Shown here: positions 7,426-17,080 of the stretch, in pieces | How the letters are laid out: the number at the start of each line of letters is the position of its first letter | How positions within the stretch are numbered: the stretch's first letter is position 1 | Source of the DNA: DIGJ01 sp041821315 | Lineage (GTDB): Bacteria > Bacillota > Clostridia > Lachnospirales > Lachnospiraceae | Direction of reading: 5' to 3' | Assembly: GCA_041821315.1 (NCBI GenBank) | Contig: JBGUEO010000022.1 | Span: 1-64,000 of the forward strand | Length of the DNA: 64,000 bases | The notes under the pieces: model-generated | The model's input: only the letters and a program-made list of their open reading frames with translations | The model's database searches: none | What the model was told of the DNA's origin: nothing | Position numbers and translations under genes: made by a program

Positions 7426-7625
7426 TAAAATATGACATATTGCATTGGAAAACAAATGAAATATACAAAAATAATACATAAAATAATAAAAAATTAAATG
7501 GAAAAATCCATATATATTGTCTAAAATTTATATTGGTAATCTAATATAATAAAGCATATTTGCTAATAAAATATGAAATATTGTAAGTTGGAGCGCCATA
7601 AAAATAGAAGGGAAGGAAGAACAAG
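7426..7625. other. AT-rich upstream region of the giant hydrolase gene
   Basis: This is very AT-rich. A TATAAT at 7545-7550 could be a -10 element, but the best -35 candidate (TTGTCT, 7517-7522) lies 22 bases away, which is too far for a standard sigma-A promoter. The gene's ribosome site, AGGGAAGGAAG, ends a few bases before ATG 7626. Confidence 0.35.
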
Positions 7626-10600
7626 ATGAAATGTATGGGGAAAAATTCCAGAAAAAGTATGGCAGTATTGCTTAGTTTGTGTATGTTAATATCTGGTATA
7701 CCTGCAGGATTAAGTTATGCAGCAAGCATAACTACTATCTATGCGGCTGCGTATAAAGATGCAGCAGATGTGAGTGACACAACATTACCGACCACGATTG
7801 ATGTGAACGGGCAGCAAACTTCAGTGGAATGGACATGGAAAGAGAATACCTTTTTGGTACCTTATGATACCGTTGAGGTAACGGGAACTACACAAAATGG
7901 GGATACGGTTAAGGCACAGGTTGAGGTTATTCCATTAAAGTCAAATGAACTTGTATATTATATTGATGCAAGTCGTGACACAGGAGGGGAATCAAAAGCA
8001 TACACTGCCGTGCAAGAACTCGCATCTACTACCTTACAAAACAAGGTGGCAGATCAGGTATATAACGATACCGATCAATGGGGAAGAACGGGAAGTAATT
8101 TTGCAGAAAAAGGAACTGGCAATGTAGATGTGACAAAAAAAATTCAGACAGGTTGGTATAGTAAAAGCAAGACAACCGCACTTTCTTATAAATATCATAT
8201 GGAAAAAGGAACCTATACTTTAACTGCTGGTTTTTATGAATGGTGGAATGGACGAAGCATAAAACTTGCATTGAGTGGTGACGGGATGGAAGGTGTTACT
8301 TCTGATACCACTACCATATCCGGTATAGGAAGTTCGGCAGTGGAATCCGTAAGCTTTACAGTGAATCAAGCTTGCACAGTTACTATGGAGGTACAGAATG
8401 CGACAGGAGGAGAGGCACCGGTTATTAGTTGGTTTTCTGTGGCAAAAGGAACAGTTGAAATACCAGAAAAAATCGAACCAACTGAGATTGTAATTGATGG
8501 ACAAGATGTGGAAACTGCTGCATCGAATAAAAATGGACTGACATATAAAGGATTTGGTGTATTAAGTGGAAACAGTACGAGTAATCTTTTGATGGACTAT
8601 AAACAAGAATCTCTAGATGCATACAATAAAATGATGGGTGTGCTTTTTGGAGGGGATCATCCTCTCATTGACCATGTTAAAATTGAAATGGGAAATGATG
8701 GAAATAATTCTACAGGTGCTGATTCTTGCACTATGCGCTTTGAAAATGAAGAAGCAGATGCTTCCAGAAGTCCAGGATTTCAGTTGGCAGCAGATGCGAA
8801 AAAGATCAATACCCGTGTAAAAGTCAGTTTTTTACGATGGAGCATGCCTGCATGGGTAAACAGTGCCTGGAACAGCGACCGAACAGGTGCCGGATATGAA
8901 GCTATGTATAAATGGTATAAAGAAACTATTTTTGATGCATATGAAAAATATAATTACATAGTGGATTATGTGAATCCGGATACAAATGAAACCACCAATC
9001 CGGATGGAGATTTTATTAAGTGGTATAAAAATAGAGTCACAGCAGAAAATGATTTTCCGGAATATATGGATGCAACAGCGATAGAAGCCTATCATAATAT
9101 TAAAATAATTGCTTCAGATGAAAATAATTCTCTAAATATCGTCCCTAGTATGAGAGCGGATAAAAATCTTTACAGTGCTGTTGATGCTGTGGGTTTTCAT
9201 TATAGAGCCGGGGATGAAACTTCGACCGCAGATTATCGGACTATGGCTGATGTCGATGATAAGGAAGTGTGGTACAGTGAAGGGTGCGCAACATTTAGTT
9301 ATACCGAATACCAGGAAAATAAGTCAGCGGATTACGGGAAAGGAACCATCGGGGGGTATCAAAGCCCTCTCGCAATGGCAGATAATTTTATCAAAAGTTT
9401 TGTTTATTCTCGTAAGACTCACTACATTTTTCAGCCTGCTATCGGATCCTTTTATGAGGGATCTCAATATGATCATAAAGAGCTTTTAAGTGCAAGAGAG
9501 CCTTGGGCAGGGTATGTACATTATGATCCAGCTATTTATATGCTGGAACACTTTACCAAGTTTGCGGTAACTGGATGGGAAAACAGCAGTAACACTGCTG
9601 GAATCTGGCGGGTTATTCCAAGCGCCAGTGATAACAATTCAAATGGATGGGATCATTTGACAAATCAAAGCGGAAATCCAAGCTATTTAACGTTGGCTGC
9701 ACCAGATAAGAGTAACTTTTCTATAGTTATGGTAAATAACAGTGAGAAACGATTGGAATACTCGATCAAAGCAGAAAATATGGATTTGGAAGCTGGTGCC
9801 CCGATGGAAATATGGGAAACCAAGACAGACAGTTATTTAAAATATAAGGGCGAAGCAGCTTACGAAGATGGATATTATACGGTAACAGTTGAACCATACT
9901 CAATGGTAACGGTAACCACGTTGGACTGCAATGATAAAGAAGAATATAATAACCGTCTTCTGGAAGAGACGCAAAAAAAAGTTTTAGATACAGATGAGGC
10001 TGGCAAGGAATTAGATAATACCAATACCATACTGTATGCAGATGATTTTGAATACTCCGGTTATGAAAAAGGATATCTGGAAAGCCGTGGAAATGAACCT
10101 CGATATATTGTGGATTATAGTGGCGCATTTGCTGTTGAAAATGGACAGCTGAAGCAATTGCTTACTACATCGGTGGGACAATGGAATAACTATAAACCAA
10201 ATTGTGTAGTTGGTGACTTTAGATGGATGAATTATAAAGCCAGTGTGGATGCTACGGTAGATGGCTTGGGGTATGCTGCTCTCAATATACGGGAACAGAC
10301 AGGAATGGGTATGGAAGGAAGTGGATATAACTTACAGATTACAGCAAATGGAACATGGACGTTGAAAAAACGAAGTACAACTTTATCAACCGGAACCGTA
10401 AAGAAAAGTCAGAACGGAACCTATAACTTAGCATTAGAAGGTCGGGGAAGTTTTATTTCGGCATGGATTGATGGGGAAGAAGTTGCCACTTATTTGGATA
10501 GCAATCCGGAATACTTTGGTCGGGTACGTCTAGGATGTGACTGGGGGGAAACCTCGTTTGACAATTTGGTGGTAGAAAAGGTTTCAGGTTATATGCCTTA

Positions 10601-13600
10601 TGCCACCAAACTCGTTGACAATGCCTCAGATGAGGTGAGTTATACTGGTACATGGAATATCATAGCAGGAGGAGGTGGAAGCAGTAACGACTGGTATCGT
10701 TCCACAAGTACAACATCAACGGTGGGTGCTACGATTCATTTTAATATGACAGGAGCAGGGTTTGCCTTGATTGGTAAAAATAATGGAACTGCCTCACTGG
10801 ATGTTGTAGTGGATAACAAAAAAATAGCAGAAAATGTTTCGACTACTTCTAGTAACCAGCATTGCTGTGCTTATATGCTAAAAGGGTTTGATGATACCTC
10901 ACACGAAGTTACCATTACAGTGACATCAGGTACAATGGTATTGGATGCGATTTATTTCTTACCGTTTCGTGAAACTGACAGGACACAGTTAACAGAATTG
11001 ATTGAACAGGCTACAGCCATAAGCCCTGATAATTATATGGATGTAACATGGAATGCTTTTGAATGCGCAGTTAGTGAAGCACAAACAGTTCTTGATACGT
11101 TAGATGCTACGCAAGAAGCGATTGACGCGGCATATCTAACGTTAAAGGCGGCAATGGATGGATTGCTTAAAGGAACCAGTGTGGTATCGGCAGAGGATGT
11201 ATTCATTGCTATGTATGAAGGAGACGAATGGAACCTGCCTTCTAACTTAACCTGTACTACGGCTAAAGGTGATACGCTTACCAAAGAGGTAAGCTGGGAC
11301 ACGGAGGGTATGTCGGCTCCGTTAGCATATGAAACGGTTACGGTTAAGGGTACAATTAAACACGATGGATTTGCGGTTACTGCAACCATTGAAGTTGTAC
11401 CGCAAGGATTGAAATATTTTGTTGATGCAGGTACTGGAGCAGGGTACTATAACAAAAATACAATAGCAGCTGATTCTAAACCTTTTCATGCAGTGTATGC
11501 ATTAGATAAAAATCTTAAAAATAATTCTTCGGATGCTGCATATTCGGATCAAAGAGGTTGGGGATATGTATCGGACAGTACGTACAAAGTAAGTGCCACA
11601 ATAGATGGAGGTGATCGGCCGGACAGCTATATAGGTACAAATAAATATAGTGTTGGACTGAGAGACAAAACGAGTGCTACACAGCCTATGATCTATCGGT
11701 TTGCTTTGGATGCAGGGAACTATGAATTGACGGCAGGATATCATGAATTCTATGGAAGTGGACGCAGTCGTGATATGCAGCCAAGTGTAACATGGACGGA
11801 TTCTAAGGGTAAAGAGCAGGAAGTAAAAGGAAATGTTGTTAATCTTAGAAGCAGCAATGTGAAAGATTCCATAACGTTTACTTTAGATAAGCAGACAGTG
11901 GTAGAATATCACTTATCCTATGTATCGGGTGAGGCTGCTATGTACAGTTGGTTAGGAGTATCCAAAATCGGGGAGCCTGCTCCAAACAAAATTGTTTCAG
12001 TGATTGCTCCGGATGTCCAAGCAGTTGCCAGCGGGCAGGCATTGCAATTACCAGAAACGGTTCAGGTAACGAAAGTGGATGGAACAAGTGGAACAGCTGT
12101 AGTAAGTTGGAATACGCAGGGAGTGGATATTTCTACCCCATACCAAAGCATTGTTATTGATGGTGTTGTAGAGGGAACAGATCTTACAACTTCCGTAAAG
12201 GTTGAAGTAGTGCCTCAAACGTTGATCTGGTTTATTGATAGTGGGATAGATGTTAGTACGCAGACTACGACTCAGCCTTATGAAGCCGTTAAAAATTGTA
12301 TCTCTGGTCTGAAAAATGAAAAAGCAGACCAGGCATATGTGGAAGGCAAAACTAAGTGGGGATACAATGTGGAACAAGTGAATTTTAAGGCACAATCGAA
12401 CATTGATATGACGGATAAGACTGCCAGTGGGTTGTATGCTCAGGGAAATGGCGAATCGGCATCGCCAATTATCTATACTTTACCAATGGAAGCGGGTGAC
12501 TATAATTTGCACCTTGCTTTCCATGAATGGTGGCAGGGACCACGAATCATGAATATTACTGCTTCCTGGACGGATGCAGCTGGAAATGAAAAGAATGTAT
12601 TATTAGGAGAGAATGTAGTGGTATCTTCAGTGGAAACCGATGCTAAAGTGGAGGGAGTGGTATCTTTGAATACGGATACTACACTAACCGTCAAAATTGC
12701 TCTTGCATCGGGAACAGAAGCACCAGTTTTAAGCTGGCTGGCAGTTGATAAAGCGATAACAGTAGACAAGAGTGGATTGGAGAAATCAGTTAGTGAAGCA
12801 GCTATGCTGGATGCAAGCAGATACACAGCAGACAGTTTCGCAGCAGTGACGGATGCTCTTTTGATTGCACAGGCTGTATTAGCAGATAGTCATGCAACGA
12901 AAGAAGCAATCAATGCAGCAACTAAGGCACTTAGCATGGCGGTAAATAACCTAGTGTTAATGGCTGGTTTGCAAGAAATTAGTATGGTTACTAACCCAGT
13001 AGATACATCAGGTGTTTCAAATGATGCTGTGGTTACCGTAACAATGGTTTCTACAGCTTCTAGCGCAGCAATTTATTACACGCTGGATAATACGGTACCA
13101 TCCTTGCAATCGAAACGATATAATGCTCCAGTTGAAGTAAAAACAGTGAATACCAAAGGAGAGACTGTAATAATCAAAGCAATTGCTGTTTTGGGAGATG
13201 AAATTTCCCAAGTGGTAGAAAAAACAGTTCTATTTTTACCACGAGAACTTGATATGGGAGACAGCCCGGTAGGACCTGTAATAGCTACACCGACACCAAA
13301 ACCAACTTCAATACCTTCTGCTGATGTATATCAGGAAGGGGATAAGATCGAGTATAAAACAGATATATTTAAAGAAGCTGCAAAAGAAAAAGAAGATGTT
13401 CGTGTAGTCGTAAATAATAAAGAAGGGAAAGAACTTTATTCCTGGAAATTTGCGGGAGAGGATTTGGCAAACTCACAGCAAAAATTAAGTGATGTTGATC
13501 TGGCGTTATCGCTAGAAAAGGCTATAGAAGATGAAAATGTAAGTAAGCTCTTGCTGAATGGAAATCCAGATGAAAATTTAAACAATGCAATTGTATTGAA

Positions 13601-14162
13601 TTTCAACTATGAAGGAGTATTACCTTCACAGGCAACGGTTCGGATTGATGTTAGCAATTTGATTGACAGCAGTCTCTATGGTCATAGAATATATGTATAT
13701 CATTTTAATACTTCAACGAAGAAACTTGAAAATTTACCATATAGTTCTTTTTATAAAGTAGAAGATGATGGGTATATAACGATGAATATATTACATTGCT
13801 CGGATTATGTAATTCTTCCGAAAAAGGCGGATAGCAATGCAGTTGCTTCGTTGAGAAAACAAATCAAAGTTACTCCGGGCAAAAAGACACTTTTTGTTGG
13901 AAAAACAAAGAACATTCAAATTGATTTACCACAAACACTTGAAATGGTAACATATCTGAAAGATAAAACTTCAAGCAGTGCAATCGGTGGTGTAAAAGTT
14001 AGATACAAGTCTTTGAATACGAAAGTGGCTTCTGTCGACAAAGCAGGTAAGATTAAAGCTAAGAAAAAAGGAAGTACAACTATTATAACTACCTTAACTT
14101 TATATAATAAGAAAAAAATTACAGTTAAAACAACAGTTGTTGTGAAAAATCTAAAAAAATAG
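7626..14162 (+). CDS. giant secreted multidomain glycoside hydrolase, GH59-like
   Basis: This 2178-residue protein has a signal peptide cleaved near residue 32 (SYA-AS). A Big_4 Ig-like domain (about 50-103) and a first copy of an unnamed module (105-270) follow. Residues about 300-775 resemble GH59 galactocerebrosidase: opening YKGFGVLSG, KIEMGNDG, E455 in NPDTNET as candidate acid/base, IIASDENNS, and E552 in VWYSEGC as candidate nucleophile. Next come a GH59-type lectin domain (about 800-990), a CBM-like beta domain (997-1113), FIVAR (1118-1183), Big_4 plus module copy 2 (1190-1450), Big_4 plus copy 3 (1455-1708), FIVAR (1715-1780), a chitobiase C-terminal-type domain (1782-1870), a TPTPKPT linker, a beta domain ending HCSDYVILP, and a Big_2-like end. 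There is no sortase motif. Beta-galactoside of plant or mucin origin is a guess. Confidence 0.8.
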   Translation: MKCMGKNSRKSMAVLLSLCMLISGIPAGLSYAASITTIYAAAYKDAADVSDTTLPTTIDVNGQQTSVEWTWKENTFLVPYDTVEVTGTTQNGDTVKAQVEVIPLKSNELVYYIDASRDTGGESKAYTAVQELASTTLQNKVADQVYNDTDQWGRTGSNFAEKGTGNVDVTKKIQTGWYSKSKTTALSYKYHMEKGTYTLTAGFYEWWNGRSIKLALSGDGMEGVTSDTTTISGIGSSAVESVSFTVNQACTVTMEVQNATGGEAPVISWFSVAKGTVEIPEKIEPTEIVIDGQDVETAASNKNGLTYKGFGVLSGNSTSNLLMDYKQESLDAYNKMMGVLFGGDHPLIDHVKIEMGNDGNNSTGADSCTMRFENEEADASRSPGFQLAADAKKINTRVKVSFLRWSMPAWVNSAWNSDRTGAGYEAMYKWYKETIFDAYEKYNYIVDYVNPDTNETTNPDGDFIKWYKNRVTAENDFPEYMDATAIEAYHNIKIIASDENNSLNIVPSMRADKNLYSAVDAVGFHYRAGDETSTADYRTMADVDDKEVWYSEGCATFSYTEYQENKSADYGKGTIGGYQSPLAMADNFIKSFVYSRKTHYIFQPAIGSFYEGSQYDHKELLSAREPWAGYVHYDPAIYMLEHFTKFAVTGWENSSNTAGIWRVIPSASDNNSNGWDHLTNQSGNPSYLTLAAPDKSNFSIVMVNNSEKRLEYSIKAENMDLEAGAPMEIWETKTDSYLKYKGEAAYEDGYYTVTVEPYSMVTVTTLDCNDKEEYNNRLLEETQKKVLDTDEAGKELDNTNTILYADDFEYSGYEKGYLESRGNEPRYIVDYSGAFAVENGQLKQLLTTSVGQWNNYKPNCVVGDFRWMNYKASVDATVDGLGYAALNIREQTGMGMEGSGYNLQITANGTWTLKKRSTTLSTGTVKKSQNGTYNLALEGRGSFISAWIDGEEVATYLDSNPEYFGRVRLGCDWGETSFDNLVVEKVSGYMPYATKLVDNASDEVSYTGTWNIIAGGGGSSNDWYRSTSTTSTVGATIHFNMTGAGFALIGKNNGTASLDVVVDNKKIAENVSTTSSNQHCCAYMLKGFDDTSHEVTITVTSGTMVLDAIYFLPFRETDRTQLTELIEQATAISPDNYMDVTWNAFECAVSEAQTVLDTLDATQEAIDAAYLTLKAAMDGLLKGTSVVSAEDVFIAMYEGDEWNLPSNLTCTTAKGDTLTKEVSWDTEGMSAPLAYETVTVKGTIKHDGFAVTATIEVVPQGLKYFVDAGTGAGYYNKNTIAADSKPFHAVYALDKNLKNNSSDAAYSDQRGWGYVSDSTYKVSATIDGGDRPDSYIGTNKYSVGLRDKTSATQPMIYRFALDAGNYELTAGYHEFYGSGRSRDMQPSVTWTDSKGKEQEVKGNVVNLRSSNVKDSITFTLDKQTVVEYHLSYVSGEAAMYSWLGVSKIGEPAPNKIVSVIAPDVQAVASGQALQLPETVQVTKVDGTSGTAVVSWNTQGVDISTPYQSIVIDGVVEGTDLTTSVKVEVVPQTLIWFIDSGIDVSTQTTTQPYEAVKNCISGLKNEKADQAYVEGKTKWGYNVEQVNFKAQSNIDMTDKTASGLYAQGNGESASPIIYTLPMEAGDYNLHLAFHEWWQGPRIMNITASWTDAAGNEKNVLLGENVVVSSVETDAKVEGVVSLNTDTTLTVKIALASGTEAPVLSWLAVDKAITVDKSGLEKSVSEAAMLDASRYTADSFAAVTDALLIAQAVLADSHATKEAINAATKALSMAVNNLVLMAGLQEISMVTNPVDTSGVSNDAVVTVTMVSTASSAAIYYTLDNTVPSLQSKRYNAPVEVKTVNTKGETVIIKAIAVLGDEISQVVEKTVLFLPRELDMGDSPVGPVIATPTPKPTSIPSADVYQEGDKIEYKTDIFKEAAKEKEDVRVVVNNKEGKELYSWKFAGEDLANSQQKLSDVDLALSLEKAIEDENVSKLLLNGNPDENLNNAIVLNFNYEGVLPSQATVRIDVSNLIDSSLYGHRIYVYHFNTSTKKLENLPYSSFYKVEDDGYITMNILHCSDYVILPKKADSNAVASLRKQIKVTPGKKTLFVGKTKNIQIDLPQTLEMVTYLKDKTSSSAIGGVKVRYKSLNTKVASVDKAGKIKAKKKGSTTIITTLTLYNKKKITVKTTVVVKNLKK

Positions 14163-14202
14163 TGCACAGACTGCATTTTATAAAACTGCAAGTAGTTTAT
14201 TA

Positions 14203-14250
14203 AAAATAAGGCTTTCCCAGTCATTTGGCTGGGAAGGTCTTATTTTATTT
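14203..14250 (+). terminator. terminator after the giant hydrolase gene
   Basis: Arms 14203-14220 and 14229-14246 pair over 18 positions with two imperfect pairs. The loop is 8 bases, and the second arm ends in TTATTTTATTT. The surrounding 70 bases also occur, in decayed form, at about 7164-7230. Confidence 0.75.
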
Positions 14251-14306
14251 GTGGGGAAGGAATTGATAATACGATATTAAATATCAACTTTAGAAAAAAA
14301 ATTTTA

Positions 14307-14334
14307 TTGAAGATGCTATATTTTCTGTTAAAAT
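14307..14334 (+). promoter_or_regulatory. probable promoter of the YesM/YesN-like pair
   Basis: TTGAAG (14307-14312) and TAAAAT (14329-14334) are separated by 16 bases. The -10 is preceded by TGT, giving an extended -10 element. The kinase gene starts 113 bases downstream. Confidence 0.45.
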
Positions 14335-14446
14335 GTTAAAAGATATTGTATCCTTGTTGTATGTGATGATATTAGAGGTAACAAATGAGAAATAGTAGAA
14401 AGTGTCCGATGAATATACGTAATGAGAGAAACTATGGAGGATATCA

Positions 14447-16174
14447 ATGACTCTTCGAAGAAAATTAGTTCTGACTTTTGTTATTACAATTATTATGCTT
14501 GGAGCGTTAATTGGTTATTTTTCATATATGGATTCTGAACGGATTGTAATATCCAATAAAAAAAGTGAGATGGCAGATACAATTAATCGCATTGATATTA
14601 ATATCAATGCGAAGGTAAGAGGAATGACCGAACTTGCACAGAACTTGAGCATGAGTCAGTCGGTCAGGGAACTTTTGATAAAAAAGAATACAGATAAAAA
14701 GGATACAAAGCAGGATACTTATGTGAAGGAAGCATTTAAAAATTTCGTATGTGCGTTTGAAGCTATTTCCGATATTATGATAGTTGATATGAAGGGGAGC
14801 GTTTTGTTTAGCTATAATGAACGCTACTCAATAAAAAATAACGAAGAGTTAAAGCAGTATTACAAATTTATTTCTCAAAAAACAGATAAGGCGAATTGGA
14901 TAGGAACTGCAAAAGCTTTGTGTGTAAAGGATGAGGTGGGGGATGATTTGGTAGTAACTATGGTAAAAGCAATTATGGACGAGAAAGGAACAAAGGAACT
15001 GGGATTACTAGTCGTGGAATTAAATCCAGATATATTTAGTAATCTTCTTTTAAGTAATCAAAGTATGTTTCAAAATCAATATACGTTTATTGTGGATAAG
15101 AAGGGCGATATCATTTGCAGCAATAAAAATATGAAGCATACGTGGCTTAATAAAATGGAAGAAAATTTTGAAAATGGAATTCGTAAGTTCGAGCTTATAT
15201 GGGAAGGAAAAACATATTATGTGTGCGGGCAATATAATGGGGTCACTGGATGGAAGACATTTTCAGCAGTGTCACTGGATGATTTTTTCCCGCAGTCTTC
15301 GGTGTTAAGAAAGGCAATATACAGCTTGGTATTTATTACAGTTATCATTGCTGTAGCTATCGTCTCATTATTAGCCTATACTATGACAAAACCGATTAAT
15401 GATTTAGCGGGAGCGATGAAAGTAGTACAGGAAGGAAATTTTGATTTGCAGTTGAAAAATAGTAGGAAAGACGAAATTGGACATTTGATTGATTCCTTTA
15501 ATTTTATGATTGAAAAAATAAATACCTTAATAAAAGAAGTTTATCAGGAAAAAATAGCACAAAAGAACGCTGAACTTGGAGCCTTGCAGGCACAGATTAA
15601 TCCGCATTTTCTATATAATACACTAGATTCCATCAATTGGATGTTGATCGAAAGAGAAGAATATGATATTAGTGAAGTAGTTATTTCGCTAGGAGATTTA
15701 ATGAAATACTCCATTCATGGAAAGAATGCATTCGTTACGCTGGAGGAAGAATTACATTATATTTTAAGCTATTTATGTATACAAAAAAATCGATTAGAAG
15801 AACGGCTTTTATATGATATCGAAATCCCTGCGACCATGAACGAATATTTTGTGCCCAAATTAATATTACAGCCACTTGTTGAAAATGCTATTTTACATGG
15901 GATTGAGCCCAAAAGAGAGGGTGGAAGGATCTGGATACGGGGCTGTGAAACGAAAGAATGTATTTTGATTTCGGTTACGGATAATGGGGAAGGGATGAAG
16001 CGAGAAGAACTTACAAAGCTTACGTATGAATTAGAAAAGAGGGAAGAACCAGAAAGTATAGGAGTTCGAAACGTTGACAGGCGAATCCGCTTACATTATG
16101 GAGATGCATATGGCTTAGATATAAAAAGTAAATGGAAAGAAGGTACAACAATTACTTTATATATTCCAAAATAA
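14447..16174 (+). CDS. YesM/LytS-type sensor histidine kinase
   Basis: This 575-residue kinase has membrane helices at about 8-28 and 290-312 enclosing a sensor domain of some 260 residues outside the cell. A HAMP domain (about 312-365), a short coiled coil, and a His_kinase domain with QINPHFLYNTLDS (His387) follow. The ATPase half has PLVENAILHGI (about 475) and DNGEGM. This is the architecture of YesM-type sensors, which usually respond to extracellular carbohydrate or its binding protein and pair with an AraC-type regulator. That regulator follows 14 bases later. The ligand is unknown. Position between a secreted glycoside hydrolase and a nucleoside-type importer leaves both as candidate targets. 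Confidence 0.92.
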   Translation: MTLRRKLVLTFVITIIMLGALIGYFSYMDSERIVISNKKSEMADTINRIDININAKVRGMTELAQNLSMSQSVRELLIKKNTDKKDTKQDTYVKEAFKNFVCAFEAISDIMIVDMKGSVLFSYNERYSIKNNEELKQYYKFISQKTDKANWIGTAKALCVKDEVGDDLVVTMVKAIMDEKGTKELGLLVVELNPDIFSNLLLSNQSMFQNQYTFIVDKKGDIICSNKNMKHTWLNKMEENFENGIRKFELIWEGKTYYVCGQYNGVTGWKTFSAVSLDDFFPQSSVLRKAIYSLVFITVIIAVAIVSLLAYTMTKPINDLAGAMKVVQEGNFDLQLKNSRKDEIGHLIDSFNFMIEKINTLIKEVYQEKIAQKNAELGALQAQINPHFLYNTLDSINWMLIEREEYDISEVVISLGDLMKYSIHGKNAFVTLEEELHYILSYLCIQKNRLEERLLYDIEIPATMNEYFVPKLILQPLVENAILHGIEPKREGGRIWIRGCETKECILISVTDNGEGMKREELTKLTYELEKREEPESIGVRNVDRRIRLHYGDAYGLDIKSKWKEGTTITLYIPK

Positions 16175-16188
16175 AATGGAGGTATAAA

Positions 16189-16920
16189 ATGGATATTGTA
16201 ATTGTAGATGATGAACCAAAAATTCGCAATGGATTGTATAAACTACTGAATGCAAAAGAAAATTGGAACGTAGTCGGAGTATTTGAAGAGGCAAAGATAG
16301 CACTTAAATTTTTATATGAGAATACAGTGGATGTTTTGATAACGGATATAAAAATGCCAGAAGTAAGTGGACTTGAGTTAATTGGGAAAATAAGAGAGAA
16401 GAATCAGGAAGTTTCCATTATTATTTTAAGTGGGTATAGCAATTTCTCGTTTGCACAAAAAGCAATCGAATTGGGAGTTACCCGCTATATAACAAAACCT
16501 ACCAATCCGAAAGAATTGATATCCATACTGACAAGGATTGAAATGGAAAAGGATAATGTAGAAGAGACCATAGAGGAAAAAGAGCAGGAAGTGGATAATC
16601 TTTTGGTAAAGAAAGCAACAGAATATATAGAAATGAATTATTCAAAAAAGATAGCATTAAAGGATATTGCTTCGGAACTGTATATTTCGCCTAATTATTT
16701 ATCGGAGCTATTTAAACGGCATATGGGCCAAAATCTGTCGGAATATATCATAGAATATCGAATGCTCAAAGCTTTAAAACTTTTGGGGCAGTTGGAATAT
16801 AAAATTTCAGATGTTGCAGAGGTGGTAGGATTTAATGATGCAAAATATTTTAGTAGTACGTTTAAAAAAATGTATGGGGTGACTCCTCTTGAATACAGAA
16901 ATGGAAAAATGAACAAATAA
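16189..16920 (+). CDS. YesN-type response regulator with AraC DNA-binding domain
   Basis: This 243-residue protein has a receiver with D7-D8, phospho-acceptor D53 (VLITDIKMP) and the conserved K in YITKPT. A charged linker and two AraC-family helix-turn-helices (about 145-240, including LKDIASELYISPNYLSELFK) follow. ATG 16189 has a TGGAGGT site 7 bases upstream; an earlier in-frame start lies inside the kinase gene without a ribosome site. A terminator follows, and then the direct repeats upstream of the BMP-family importer, which look like its binding sites. Confidence 0.92.
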   Translation: MDIVIVDDEPKIRNGLYKLLNAKENWNVVGVFEEAKIALKFLYENTVDVLITDIKMPEVSGLELIGKIREKNQEVSIIILSGYSNFSFAQKAIELGVTRYITKPTNPKELISILTRIEMEKDNVEETIEEKEQEVDNLLVKKATEYIEMNYSKKIALKDIASELYISPNYLSELFKRHMGQNLSEYIIEYRMLKALKLLGQLEYKISDVAEVVGFNDAKYFSSTFKKMYGVTPLEYRNGKMNK

Positions 16921-16925
16921 GAAAA

Positions 16926-16974
16926 AAATAAGCGAAAATGATTATGTAAATTACTCATTTTTGCTTATTTTTTT
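16926..16974 (+). terminator. terminator after the regulator gene
   Basis: A 16-bp stem with one mismatch (16926-16941 with 16955-16970) continues into a T tract. It begins six bases after the regulator stop. Confidence 0.85.
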
Positions 16975-16978
16975 GTAT

Positions 16979-17045
16979 AAACAGTAATATTATCGACAAA
17001 ACAGTAATTTAATCTAATTGTTTGATTGGTAAAAATATATATAAT
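16979..17045 (+). promoter_or_regulatory. importer promoter with two direct repeats, likely AraC-type operator
   Basis: AAACAGTAAT occurs at 16979-16988 and again at 16999-17008, exactly 20 bp apart (about two helix turns). The second copy ends nine bases before a candidate -35 (TTGTTT, 17018-17023), which is 16 bases from TATAAT (17040-17045). Direct repeats on one face of the helix just upstream of -35 are the usual site of AraC-family activators. The YesN-like regulator is encoded immediately upstream. Confidence 0.6.
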
Positions 17046-17080
17046 TAAAGTATATCTTATAGAAAACGGAGGAGATTTAT

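Noticed and set aside
17000..17080. Purine riboswitch upstream of the nucleoside-type importer
   Set aside because: The leader is short and lacks the conserved loop and junction sequences of the purine aptamer.
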